A DNA stretch of 64,000 bases from Daucus carota subsp. sativus (Eukaryota; Streptophyta; Magnoliopsida; Apiales; Apiaceae). Shown in pieces: positions 1-12,000 of the stretch (within the stretch, counting starts at the first letter, position 1; each line of letters begins with the position of its first letter). The notes below the pieces were generated by a model. The model saw only the letters and a list, made by a program, of their open reading frames with translations. It had not been told where the DNA came from and made no database searches. The position numbers and the translations under genes are program-made. The stretch spans positions 48,573,364 through 48,637,363 of the forward strand of contig NC_030382.2 of assembly GCF_001625215.2 (NCBI RefSeq), in the 5' to 3' direction.

Positions 1-187
1 ATTCGATGAATGATCCAACTACTTTACTAAAATGTCTGGCCTGAAGATCTGTTTATGTAACTTACCTAAACAGGCCATTCATGTTTACTTATTTCCATTC
101 CTAGATCCAGAGACAATCGATAATATGCCAATATCCAAAAAATCACAGGGACAGTTTGTCAGTTTATATTGTGTTTCAATGTCATAC

Positions 188-1746
188 CTGAGGCATCTGC
201 CATGCTCCTGGAACATTCAATCTAGAAGCAACGAAGACCTACAAGATTATTAAATAAGAGTATATCAATTCTTTGCATGTAACGGGAATAGATAATATGA
301 ACTCTAAATGCCAATCCTATATCTTGTGAACTTGCTGTCTAATATAATAACACATTTTGAACATGGCGTGATGCTAAACTTTAATGGAGGGGAAAATTTA
401 TAAACCGCTAACGAGACCAGCATAACATCACACAGATCCAACTTTATTACTACTGTTGAAGTTAGAAATTCAGGATAGCTTGAAAAATACATATAGTCCA
501 GAAGACTAAGGGGTCGTTTGGTTGGGTCCTCTCTGGTATCAGGTATGGGTTTGGTTCATTCCAACCTCATACCTGATGTTTGGTTGAAATTTTTTTAATC
601 TGATACCCATACCTGAAACCCACCAGGAATGAGTTTCTCATACCCTAGGGGGGAGGTGGGTATGAGAAGGGGGTATGGGTATCAGTTTTAGTTTAATTAT
701 TTTTTAATATAAAGTATTATAAAACTTTACAAAAATATTTTAAATTAAAATTGGTAAATCTCACCTGAATAATAAATATTTTTATTTAACAATAATTAGT
801 TTTATTTAATTATTTTATAAAAATATTTCAAATAACATAAATTCATTCCGGCACTGAACCAAACAAATGTTATCAGGAATGATACCTCAAACCCATACCA
901 GCTCAAACCGATTCCTGATTCAAAACCGATACCGTCTCGCGAACCAAACGACCCCTAAAGGAGTAATTAGTTCGATCTCCTACTTTAGCATCACGTCGGA
1001 GACCCACACCCGGACCCTGTCTTTCTTATGTCCAAACAATCAAATTCTACTTTTCGCTTGGTGGGCTGGGAATTTATCAATTTATCCGCTAAACTACTAG
1101 GGGCTCATGTAGCCCATGCCGAATTAATCGTATTCTGGCCCTTAAGAATGAACCTATTTGAAGTGGCTCATTTCGTACCAGAAAAGCCTATGTATAAACA
1201 AGGATTCATTTTAGTATTTTACTTCCTCACCTAGCTACTAGTCTGTGATATAATTGATAGGACCCAACCCAAATTAACACACACACACACACACTCTTAA
1301 ACTGTGATGTTAATCCAAATCAGTTTGATACCAAAAGGCCGGATTTTCTAATTCACCTGGTAACAAAATTGAACTCGGAAGCTACAGAAACACACACACA
1401 GGTGATTCTCCAAAAGAAGAGGAACAAACATAGATACATAGATTACAAAATTGAAGAGCAGACTGCAAACAATATTCGTCTAGAATCGTTTCACAACACA
1501 ATCACACCGAATGAACTCCCTGTGTTTAGGAACATGCAAGTAAACAAAATACCTCAAAATTACATAAAACAATTACAAGCTCCTAGACTGCAAACCAAAC
1601 CAGAGCTAATAAAAAGTATGAATCTAGGGATTAAAAAGACATAATCAGATATATACAGACAAAATATGATATGAAATTACCTGATTATCAGAGTTGATGA
1701 GACAGACACCAACGTTGGGACGGTAGCCAGAAGGCAGATTCTCCAT
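188..1746 (-). CDS. NUDT25: NUDT25-like Nudix hydrolase, first two exons (partial)
   Basis: Exon 1 is 1746-1681 and exon 2 is 238-188; the gene continues past the left edge. Exon 1 encodes a start resembling [20 protein letters not shown], and exon 2 encodes [17 protein letters not shown]. These are the N-terminal strands that precede the Nudix box in plant diadenosine tetraphosphate (Ap4A) hydrolases. Both introns have GT/AG ends and the exons meet in phase 0. The catalytic box (GX5EX7REUXEEXGU) would be in exon 3, outside the window, so activity cannot be judged. The protein starts directly with the catalytic domain and shows no transit peptide. That fits cytosolic NUDT25 better than the organellar NUDT26/27. 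Intron 1 (239-1680) holds a PIF-type MITE and a plastid psbC fragment. The subfamily name rests on remembered similarity; membership of the Nudix Ap4A hydrolase family is firm. Confidence 0.85.
510..955. mobile_element. PIF/Harbinger-type MITE
   Basis: The termini are a perfect 14-bp inverted repeat, GGGGTCGTTTGGTT at 510-523 and its complement at 942-955, flanked by TAA on both sides (507-509 and 956-958). A 3-bp TWA duplication is the PIF/Harbinger signature. The subterminal sequence is also partly inverted (ATACCTGA / TCAGGAAT type words). It has no coding capacity. It lies in intron 1 of the Nudix gene. Confidence 0.8.
1057..1243 (+). pseudogene. psbC: Plastid psbC fragment in nuclear DNA (NUPT)
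   Basis: The + frame reads [20 protein letters not shown] and then [19 protein letters not shown]. This is a slightly decayed copy of an N-terminal segment of the photosystem II CP43 protein. It ends in the DNA equivalent of the following plastid sequence (cttcctcacctagcta), so it is plastid DNA and not a nuclear exon. Several substitutions and an early stop show it is non-functional. It lies inside intron 1 of the Nudix gene, on the opposite strand. The exact borders are uncertain by about 20 bp. Confidence 0.9.
1278..1294. repeat. (AC)n microsatellite
   Basis: A short AC dinucleotide run in intron 1 of the Nudix gene. Confidence 0.85.
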
Positions 1747-2022
1747 TGAATTTCGAGCACACTTTGAGTTTCAGAGAGACACTAGTGTACTTAAAGGTGA
1801 GGGTTGCAGAAAGTCAATAAGTGATAGATTGAGATGGTGATGGCTTGAGATTTGAGAATAATAACATAAGTAAAAGTCAACATGAAATGTGAAGAAGAGT
1901 TGGTGTATCATGTGTGTCTAATATAGGACTAGATTGTAGTGCTGTTTAACTTTGTACTTTACGAATGTGTACGTGGGGTTCTTCTGTCAAGTCCTTATCC
2001 TGTGCACCCCGTTACACAAGTA

Positions 2023-2324
2023 CTCCCTCTGTGCCTCTCATTTCTTTACGGTTACTATTTTGAGATGTTCTTTTCATTTTTTTACGTTACTATAAATAGT
2101 AAGTTTTTCCCATCATTACACCCGCTATCTTCCCCTACTATCTCATATTTAACAATAAAAATTACTATTACACCCACTACTTTCCTCCACTATCTCAAAT
2201 CTATTATTAAATATTGATAGGTCCCACCACTTTACCCACTTTTCATCTAACTTTACTCATTTTCATACATTGTCTTGGTGTCCGTGTCCCTCCCAATGTA
2301 AACATTTGAGGGGGACGGAGGGAG
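2023..2324. mobile_element. Stowaway MITE (Tc1/mariner type)
   Basis: The element begins CTCCCTCTGTGCCTC and ends GGGGGACGGAGGGAG, flanked by TA on both sides (2021-2022, 2325-2326). These are the classic Stowaway terminal repeat and TA duplication. It is about 300 bp with no coding capacity. A second copy of the same family is at 41167-41861 and shares most internal sequence. This copy supplies the uninterrupted reference for the nested insertion there. Confidence 0.9.
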
Positions 2325-2326
2325 TA

Positions 2327-4092
2327 TACAACTTAGTGGTGAGCGCTGTTCAAAGTGCTTTACGTCCATAAAAAATGTTGGTAGAAAATATATTTATATT
2401 TATATATTTTAAATTATAAAATTTAAAATTAATAAAATTTTCTAGAATGTGGGATAATCTTTTATAAATACTGAAAATTAAATTTCTCAAAAATAGATCT
2501 ACTTTTTATAAACAGTTTTTGAATTAAGAATAATTGTTCGATTATCTAACAAAAAATTATTGCTGTTGTCTGTAATAGAACTGACAAACGGGGCATTCCG
2601 AGGAAAATTTTTATTTTTTGTCATAACTTATTAGCAGAATTAATTTATTTTAGAATTATAAAAACCAAAGAATCTAGAGAGCGATCATACTCTGTTGAAT
2701 TATATACCCAGCCACAATCCGTAATAAAATAACCCATTGTCAACTTCATCAAATTATAAAAATATGATATTATAATATCAAATGATGCATGTTAAGAAAA
2801 AGCTAATGATAATCCGATTATAACACAACATCAGGGTGTGTGAAAACTGTTGGTACTAATATTATTTACAATTAATTAATATTATCTACAAAGAGAAGGC
2901 CTAAATTACAGATATTGGAAGTGGCGCATGATAGCGGAAGATGCATTAGAATAATCCAAGAGTGCACGACGGGGAGGAGGAACAAGAAGACGATAGATAC
3001 GACAGAGAATAGTGGCAAGGAAGAGAGTTGACTTTGCAGGTGGAAATAGAGATAGAGGTGGAAGCATCTTAATGATGACTCATTATTACATCCATACATC
3101 GTAATATTCACTAAAATTAATCAAATTACATGCTCCTCATGATGCAATACATACGCACAACTTAAAATTACTTTTAATTATTTTTTTACATGACTTTATC
3201 TTGCACGTGTTTATGAGCACATGTTAAACATAAAATTTTATATGTCTCAACCATTTTGATTGTTGTCTCTCATTATTACTTAACAAACAAAAATCAATCA
3301 AAATGAATCAAACTCATAATTTTTAATGTTTAGCATGTGCTTATGAATATACCCTATAAAATTCGTTTTTATAAAAGTACATGTTCTGCTGAACATATAT
3401 GATTTATGACTTATAAAAAATTGAGAAGCCTGAGTTTTGTTTCAATACTTCGATTTTTTTTCCTAAACAGTTTAATCATTTATAAATCTCACTTCTAGCC
3501 TTTTTATTTACTTTCAGCAAAAACATTTTTTTTAAGTGATAGACAATACTTCAGATTCTTTATATGATATGTTAGTGGAAGAATATATTTTCAATATTTT
3601 ATTTAAACGTTACAGATCTCCAAAGAACTTTTGTCTCTATATATTATAAATTTATAATGAGTAATGAGTATATAAAAGAACACAACTTCGACGGGGACCA
3701 GCATATGCTTCAGATCTTCATCCTAGTCTATAGACTCTTAACACCGGCATATTCGCTCACAAACTCTACATGTACATAATCTAAAATTTTAGTTTGATCA
3801 ACTAACATATTTAGTTGCAGAAGTTAAAATCAAGTTTAAGTTTTCAACTATCCTGTTTAATCTCCAAACAGCGGCTGTTCCTTTTGAAAAATATTAAAAA
3901 TTAATAATTATGAATTACGACTTTGATTTTATATGATAAACCGAGTGTGATAATTTTGATTTATTAATATTTTTTTTAAGTTATGAAACATGTAATAATA
4001 GAATTAAAAGTGAATTCTAAGTAACTTTTAAAGGAAAAGATTAGAAAAATTAAGCCACTGGGAAAATATCTTAAACTTGCACAAACGAACAA
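2327..4092. other. AT-rich intergenic DNA, no gene seen
   Basis: Between the Nudix gene and the large tandem-repeat element. Only short spurious reading frames are present. The one structure I could delimit is a foldback sequence at 3207-3352. Confidence 0.6.
3207..3352. mobile_element. Degenerate foldback MITE
   Basis: The left arm reads approximately TTTATGAGCACATGTTAAAC and the right arm is its diverged inverse (GTTTAGCATGTGCTTATGAA). The arms continue inward to ATTTTGATTG / CAATCAAAATGA. The arrangement and words match the better-preserved foldback at 45134-45299, so both appear to belong to one family. The borders are approximate. Confidence 0.5.
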
Positions 4093-4184
4093 GGGGGAAA
4101 TTAAATGTACACAATTGTACAGCCCACTTTTACAACCAACGAATCGTGATCGTTGGTTGGGTGAGATCTACGGTGCTGGTTGCG

Positions 4185-4350
4185 TACATCAGTGACTTAA
4201 AGTCACTGATCAGTGACTTTATATCACTGATGTCCCCTCCATAATTCCTTTTTCTATCATACTCTTACCAAATTAATAATAACAGTGAGTTCAAGTCCCT
4301 GATGGTGTATAAATTAATAACAACAGTGAGTTCAAGTCCCTGATGTGTAC
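4185..4350. repeat. Left subterminal palindromic repeats
   Basis: Contains CAGTGACTTAAAGTCACTG followed at once by CAGTGACTTTATATCACTG. After these come two near-identical copies of AACAGTGAGTTCAAGTCCCT about 43 bp apart. An inverted pair ACCAACGA / TCGTTGGT lies just outside, at about 4135-4160. These match the words on the right flank (about 7970-8720) and look like protein-binding subterminal repeats. Confidence 0.75.
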
Positions 4351-4439
4351 AATGTTATTTACATTTTTATTAAATTATCCATACTTACGGATGTTAAGGT
4401 CTAAATGTATCAGTGATATTATATGAATTTCAGAAGAAA

Positions 4440-7400
4440 AAAAATAACTCTATTTGTATTGAGATTTTAGCAGTCAAGTAATGGTTTGTTTGACTTGTAC
4501 TATTATCGTGTACTTTATCATGTATTGCTATTTACATTTTTTTAAAAATATTGATCAATGATCTAACCGTACAGATGTGAAGATGTATATATTTTGATGC
4601 TAATTAAGAAGAAGTTTCAGGAAAAATAATTATATTTGGATTGAGATTTCAGCAGTCAACTAGTGTTTTGAGTTGTACTAGTATCTAGTGTTTTATCATG
4701 TATTACTGCTCATTTTTTTAAAAATATTTCTGGATGATCCAACTGTACGGATGTGGAGATTTATATATTTTGATGATATTAAAAATGTTTCAAAAAAAAT
4801 TAATTTTATTTGGTTGGAGAGATTAACAGTCAACTATTGATTTGACTTGTACTAGCATTTAGTGTTTTATCATGTGTTACTACTTACATATTCTAAAAAA
4901 TATATCTAGATGATCCAACCGTACGGATGTGGAGATTTATATATTTTGATAATAAAAAAAAGTTTCATAAAAAATAATTAATTTGGATGGAGAGTTTAGC
5001 AGTCAACTAGTGGTTTGACTTGTACCAGCATCTAGTGTTTTATCATGTACTACTGCTTACATTTTTAAAAAAATATTTCTGGATAATCCAACCGTACGGA
5101 TGTGAAGATTTATATATTTTGATGATACTAAAAAAAAATTCAGAAAAAAATAATTTTATTTGGATGTAGAGATTTGTCTCAACTAGTGGTTTGACTAGGA
5201 GTAGCATCTAGTGTTTTATCATGTATTACTGCTTACATTTTTTAAAAAATATTTCTAGATGATCCAACCGTACAGATGAGAAGATTTATATATTTTGATG
5301 ATATTATAAAAGTTTCAGAAAAAAATAATTTTATTTGGATGGAGAGTTTAGCAGTCAACTAGTGGTTTGACTTGTACTAGCATCTAGTGTTTTATCATGT
5401 ATTACATTTTATATTTTTAAAAAAATATTTCTGGATGATCCAACCGTACGGATGTGAAGATTTATTTATTTTGATGATATTACAAAAGTTTCAGAAAAAA
5501 ATAATTTTATTTGGATGGAAAGTTTAGCAGTCAACTAGTGGTTTGACTTGTACTTGCATCTAGTGTTTTATCATGTATTACAGCTTACATTTTTTAAAAA
5601 ATATTTCTGGATGATCCAACCGTACGGATGTGAAGATTTATATATTTTGATGATATTACAAAAGTTTCAAAAAAAAATAATTTTATTTGGATGGAGAGTT
5701 TAGCAGTCAACTAGTGGTTTGACTTGTAGAAGCATCTAGTGTTTTATCATGAATTACTGCTTACATTTTTAAAAAATTATTTTTGGATGATCCAACCGTA
5801 CAGATGTAAAGATTTATATATTTTGATGATATTAAAAAAGTTTCAGAAAAAAATAATTTTATTTGGATGGAAAGTTTAGCAGTCAACTAGTAGTTTGACT
5901 TGTACTTGCATCTAGTGTTTTATCATGTATTACAGCTTACATAGTTTAAAAAATATTTCTGGATGATCCAACCGTACCGATGTGAAGATTTATATATTTT
6001 GATGATATTACAAAAGTTTCAAAAAAAATAACTTTATTTGGATGGAGAGTTTAGCAGTCAATTAGTGGTTTGACTTGTAGAAGCATCTAGTGTTTTATCA
6101 TGTATTACTGCTTACATTTTTTTTAAAATTATTTTTGGATGATCCAACCGTACGGATGTGAAGATTTATATATTTTGATGATATTAAAAAAAATTCAGAA
6201 AAAAATAATTTTATTTGGATGGAGAGTTTAGCAGTCAACTAGTGGTTTGACTTGTACTAGCATCTAGTGTTTTATCATGTATTACTGCTTACATTTTTTT
6301 AAAAATATTTCTGGATGATCCAACCGTACGGATGTGAAGATTTATATATTTTGATGTTATTAAAAAAGTTTCAAAAAAAAATAATTTTATTTGAATGAAG
6401 AGTTTAGCAGTCAACTAGTGGTTTGAATTGCTACAACATCTAGTGTTTTATCATGTATTACAGCTTACATTTTTTAAAAAATATTTCTGGATGATCCAAC
6501 CGTACGGATGTGAAGATTCATATATTTTGATGATATTATAAAAGTTTCAGAAAAAAATAATTATATTTGATGGAGAGTTTAGCAGTCAACTAGTGGTTTG
6601 ACTTGTACTAGCATCTAGTGTTTTATCATGTATTACTGTTTACATTTTTTAAAAAATATTCTTGGATGATACAACCGTACGGATGCAAAGATTTATATAT
6701 TTTGATGATATTAAAGAAGTTTCAGAAAAAAATAATTTTATTTGGATGGAGAGTTTAACAGTCAACTAGTGGTTTGACTTGTACTTGCATCTAGTGTTTT
6801 ATCATGTATTACAGCTTACATTTTTTAAAAACTATTTCTGAATGATCCAACCGTACGGATGTGAAGATTTATATATTTTGATGATATTAAAAAAGTTTCA
6901 GAAAAAAATAATTTTATTTAGATGGAGAGTTTAGCAGTCAACTAGTGGTTTGACTTGTAGAAGAATCTAGTGTTTTATCATGTATTACTGCTTACATTTT
7001 TTTAAAATATTTTTGGATCATCCAGCCGTACGGATGTCAAGATTTATATATTTTGATGATATTAAAAAAAATTCAGAAAAAAAATAATTTTATTTGGATG
7101 GAGACTTTAGCAATCAACTAGTGGTTTGACTTGTACTAACATCTAGTGTTTTATCATGTATTACAACTTATATTTTTAAAAAATATTTCTGGATGATCCA
7201 ACCGTACGGATATTAAGATTTATATATTTTAATGATATTAAAAAAGTTTCAAAAAAAAATAATTTCATTTGAATGGAGAGTTTAGCAGTCAACTAGTGGT
7301 TTGACTTGTACTAGTAACTTGACATTTATCATGTATTTGTGTTTCTATATTTTGAAAATATTTTTCGACGATCCAACCGTACGGATGTCAAAGTCTATAT

Positions 7401-7680
7401 ATCTTGATGATATTAAAAAAGTTTCAGAAAAAAATAACTATTTTTCGTTTGAAATCTTAACAGTCAACTAGTGGTTTGACTTGTATATGTAAGTAGTATT
7501 TTATCATGTATTGTCGTTTCAATTTTTTTGAAAATATATCTCGATGATCCAACCGTACGGATGTCAAAGTTTATATATTTTGATGGTATTAAAAAAGTTT
7601 TAGAAAAAAATAATTTTTTTTCGTTTGATATTTTAATAGTCAACTAGTGGTTTGACTTTTATTTTGGTTATTTGTAAGTA
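4440..7680. repeat. 18-copy 176-bp tandem (satellite-like) array
   Basis: The word CCGTAC (or a one-base variant) in the conserved CCAACCGTACGGATG core falls at 4567, 4743, 4919, 5092, 5268, 5444, 5620, 5796, 5972, 6148, 6324, 6500, 6675, 6851, 7026, 7202, 7377 and 7553. Spacings are 176 bp with only rare 173 or 175. A second conserved word is AGTCAACTAGTGGTTTGACT. Central units are very alike, and the first two and last two are diverged, as in homogenised satellites. The array lies wholly inside the TIR element and has no coding potential. Confidence 0.95.
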
Positions 7681-7964
7681 AAATTATTTTTCAAAAATAT
7701 GTATGGATGATAATAAAAAAATATAAATTATATTATTAGTTATAAGTGATGAGTTTTTGTGTCAAGCAAAATAATCATCTAAATTGAAAAGATAATATGT
7801 GTTGTGTTGAACTTGCGCAAATTCCATCCTTTTCATTTTATTATTGTTCTTAAAAAATCACGAATTTTGTTTTTTTCGTTAATTATAGATATAACGAAAC
7901 TCCTATACTTTATATTAATCAAATGCTAAACAAAAATCAATATTTTTTTGAGTTTTACTTAAAA

Positions 7965-8720
7965 TCATGTCAGTGACTTGAATTTACTAGTATTTACTTG
8001 GAATTTTTTTTTTCCCGTGTCGCTTATTTGTTACTTGAGATTCTTTCCAAACCTCTAAATCAATCTCCAAAATTACAACAATGACTTGAAGTTACTGATT
8101 TGCTTTACTTAGAATTTTTTCCAAAATTACGCATTAGTGACTTCAGCTCACTAATGTTCTTTACTTAAATTTTCCAGCCCTCTAGTTTTGGGGAGCTACT
8201 TTAACGATTTCATCAGTGACTTAAGGTTACCGATATCCCCAGAATTACATTAGTGACTTCAAGTCACTGATGTTTTTGACTTAGAATTTTTTACAGCCCT
8301 CTAGTTTTGAGGAGCTACTGTAACATTTTCATCAGTGGCTTAAGGTCACGGATATCCCCATAACTATAACAGTGACTTGAAATCACTGATGTTCTTTACT
8401 TAAAAAATTTTCCACCGCTCTAAGCTTGGGAGTTAATATAACGATTTCATTTCATCAGTGACCTTATTTGATTTTTTTAGTAGGTAGTTGGGGTGTTGGT
8501 ACATTGTTGGCTGATGTAAATTAAATGCAACATCAGTGACATAGAGAGGGATAATACCGGCATTTTAGGTTTTTCGCTCAACATCCGTGACTTCCAGTCA
8601 CTAATGTGACTTCCGGTCACTATTTAATATTTTTTTCATGCGTCCGGAAGATCATGTCACTGATGTACTTCATTTAATGCACACCATTAATAACTTCAAG
8701 TCACTGATGGTGTACACCTA
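7965..8720. repeat. Right subterminal palindromic repeats
   Basis: At least ten occurrences of CAGTGACTT or AAGTCACTGATG words. Several are complete palindromes of the form TCAGTGACTTnAAGTCACTGA. They are spaced unevenly and alternate with a longer repeat containing CAGCCCTCTAGTTTTGAGGA. Density is higher than on the left flank. Confidence 0.8.
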
Positions 8721-9047
8721 CCTTTCCTGTGCAATTGTGTACATGTAACCGGCCCCAACAAATATTTCCAGTTAAAAGTCAGAAACAGCTATAAGCCGGT
8801 ACTTAAAGCTCAAACAAACTGCCTCTAGATACCGAACCGTTTCTTTATAAGAACCATAGTTGCGACTCCGTCCAATATGAAACATGCAATACAAATAATA
8901 CTTTCATCACTCATCCAAGACTTCAATTAATTTAAACGTCCCTGTTTTACAAAATTAGATATGCTGTAATTTAAAGTAATAGAAAAGTTAAATATCCTGA
9001 TCCACAGGGCAGAGATACTCCACACATTTTTAGCAGCAAGATTGCTT

Positions 9048-12000
9048 TTAAGGAAGCATTTCTACCAATTTTGTGTAATACATGGCCATCGCTAGCAATA
9101 TTATCAGCAAAATGATCCACAAGCTTGTTCCTGCAGTTGATTCAAAGTACAATAATTAACAATCATTTCAAAACCAGCACACTGAATACTCATTAAAATA
9201 ATCTAAGATGTCAGATGCATATTTTACTTGAAAAACACTGAGAACAAACCAGTTGACAGGTCTAGATCAGAGACCAAATTTATTCATTTTATTTGGTGTC
9301 GGTGTACTAAATTGCCAGCCCTACGTGAGCCACAAACCTAAATTCGGGGGTTTGGTCTAAATAGCTCACTTAATGCATTTGTTCTTCTCTTTTATGTTAC
9401 TAAAAGGACAATTAGTTATGGTAGGGTTTAAGGTCTCAAACCTACAACATAATGGCATCGTCGACATTTAAAATGGCTCACAGGGATATACTTTCTGAAC
9501 TTCATTTTAGTAAGTCTAGGTTTCAAGTTAACTGACATTTGGTTGTGCTTATAATTTGTATTTTGGACATTTACTTGCACAAAGCATATATTACTGTTTG
9601 TCGAGTTATATATACCTCTTTCCTTCTTATCAGCAACCAGTGTCACTCTTGCACTTGAATCGAAAGATGTTGACAAAAGTGCCCTGTAAACAGATCATGT
9701 GCTATTAACAATCAATCAAACCTATCAAGATGCAGGTGCATAATATTTTACAATGTCTATATGATGATGGGAACAAAGTTGTATAAGAACCTTGAATCAT
9801 GAGAAAACATCAGGGATGTAACTATGCCAAGATGAGCTTTCTTAACTACCGTATGTACCCGCATACTGGAAGAATGTAAAACTAAAATGTCACCTTCCAT
9901 TGTCCCTCTGCAATTCGAACAATCATGATATGAAATAGCAGAAAGAAACACAAGCAATTCAATTTTGTTAAACAGAATGAGTTCTATATTTTCCAGAAAT
10001 AAAAGGTGCAACTTGGTCTTTTTTATTTCTAATATTAAATATACCACCAGATCAGTTCAATAACTCGAGAAAAAGAATATCCTGAAAAATAACCACCATA
10101 CATACATCCCGAACAAGACCAATTTATTGCACATACTTGTTATACCAGACCAGTTTCTTCAGATCATGTGTACCAGAGGTCACAGGGACCCTAAACCTAG
10201 AGGAAAGTAAGACACTAAAAAAAAACATGCTTCAGTAATTTCTATCCAAAAGCAACAGATTATAATCCTGAAAACAATTACTTCAGCTATCCAAAGCTTA
10301 TGCTTTATTAATTAGGTATTTCCACTATCAAGTTATATCCACAAATAGACAAAAAAAGAAATCTATAGTATATGGTTCCTGTCATCAGATTTTAAGGTTA
10401 TCTTGGTGAAAAGAACTGCATATATAATGTTCTAACTTCCAACATACAGATAACTTTTACAGCTAAGCAAACTGACAATGATAAAAATCTTGATAAAATT
10501 ATCAAATGTGACTCGTGCAAAAACAAGAAATTCTTACACAACAAGGTGTTTTCCGTCAGCTGAAACATTAAAGGCGGTTATGGAGTCGCTGGTTATATGC
10601 TTCGAGCTAATTCGCTTCCATGATGTAGTGTTCCACTTTATAATACTTCCACCTTTACCTAATAAGCAAGAGATAATATAAACACTGAATTATGCTTCTA
10701 TTTGGCATATAAGTTAAAAGGTAAAATTATATACGTATGTATCAATGATTTTTTTACAAATTTATAGAAAATAAGAAAAAACATGTAAAGAAAGAACAAC
10801 AGCTCTCCATTAAATAAAATAATATGGATAAGGGTGTCCCCTCAATTCTGCTCATGCATAAAACATAAATACCATGGGAAGAAAAAAAATATTATTTGCC
10901 CTCATCACGCCACAAAGCAAAATTCATAATTGTGAATAGGCACTTAAGCCGAAAGCCCGCCAAATGACCAAATTATGTGGTTTGCAGTTTGCACTTTGAT
11001 ATGTAAAAGTCCAGCAACTCTCAGAGAGCACAGCTTAAGGACTAATGTGATGGAAGCTCTTAGGGCTTTCTACAAGGAGTTTGATCAACTTACTCTTTAA
11101 TCTTAGTCATCAAATTTTACGTCACAAATATAAGAAACTAGATAGATCTAAGAATCTTCACAAAGATGAAAATGTTTGATGAATGAAGACAATTTAATGT
11201 CATTAGAATATGTGTTTTTGTTGTGTCATACAGTGGTTGTGTATTGTGGACTAATTACCGCATAAACTATTTTTTTCATAGATAACTTCTTTTTCTTTGT
11301 TTTAAACTGTATAATTATCTATTGAGGCCTCGTTTGTTTGATGTAACACAGCTAAGTAAATACAAGTTCCTTGGTACCGAGACTAATTACTATATCTATT
11401 TAATAAAGCAAATAAACATCAACTATGCACTTTTTTCGTAGTCACACCGCCGAAACATAGTAACTTAGTTTAATAGGGCTAAAACATAGAAAGTTAGTTA
11501 ACTAACCCCCATGGCCAGTAGTCACCACAAGTTACATAGTCAATTAATTACAAAATGATTAGCAAATTTACCAAAACCATGTAACTTCTACTTGCATCAA
11601 AGGAACCAAACACAAACAGTTCATTATCCTTACAACTATAGTCCGATTTACTTATATTTTTATGACAGTCCGATCTGATTTACATTTATTTGCAAAACTC
11701 CACTTTTTTAGGTTTTTCATCTTAAGCTTTTGGGTGCTTCAGCGTCGCCTTCTCATATGAAATGGACCGTTTTTAAGACATAGATAAAATTTGGACAGTG
11801 GCAAAAATTCTACTGAGTAGTATTTACCTTGCATTGCAGTGACATAGAGAACTTGATGGTTCTCGATACTATGTGAAAATCTGCAGAAGCCAAACCGCTC
11901 ATCCTAGTGAAAAATCAATCAAGTATATAAACAAAGCAGGTGAGGGAATATTTGAAGGGATAAAAGATATCATGATTAATAATAGACGCACACACACATA

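Larger units (their letters stand above)
4093..8756. mobile_element. Large TIR element enclosing a 176-bp tandem array
   Basis: The left end is GGGG-GAAA-TTA-A-ATGTACACAATTG, and the inverse of the right end is GGGG-CCGG-TTA-C-ATGTACACAATTG. This gives an imperfect terminal inverted repeat of about 31 bp. AACAA occurs directly outside both ends (4088-4092, 8757-8761) and is a candidate 5-bp target duplication. Both flanks inside the ends are rich in a palindromic CAGTGACTTnAAGTCACTG word. The core is an 18-copy tandem array. No transposase-like reading frame is present, so the element is non-autonomous. The 5-bp duplication and G-rich ends do not match hAT (8 bp) or PIF (3 bp), or MULE (9-11 bp) cleanly. 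I leave the superfamily open. Confidence 0.7.

Noticed and set aside
2872..3111. 79-codon minus-strand reading frame
   Set aside because: No recognisable domain; composition matches surrounding AT-rich intergenic DNA with a chance CT-rich patch.
4440..7680. Regularly spaced repeats reminiscent of a CRISPR array
   Set aside because: The whole 176-bp unit is repeated rather than short repeats with unique spacers, and the context is plant nuclear DNA.
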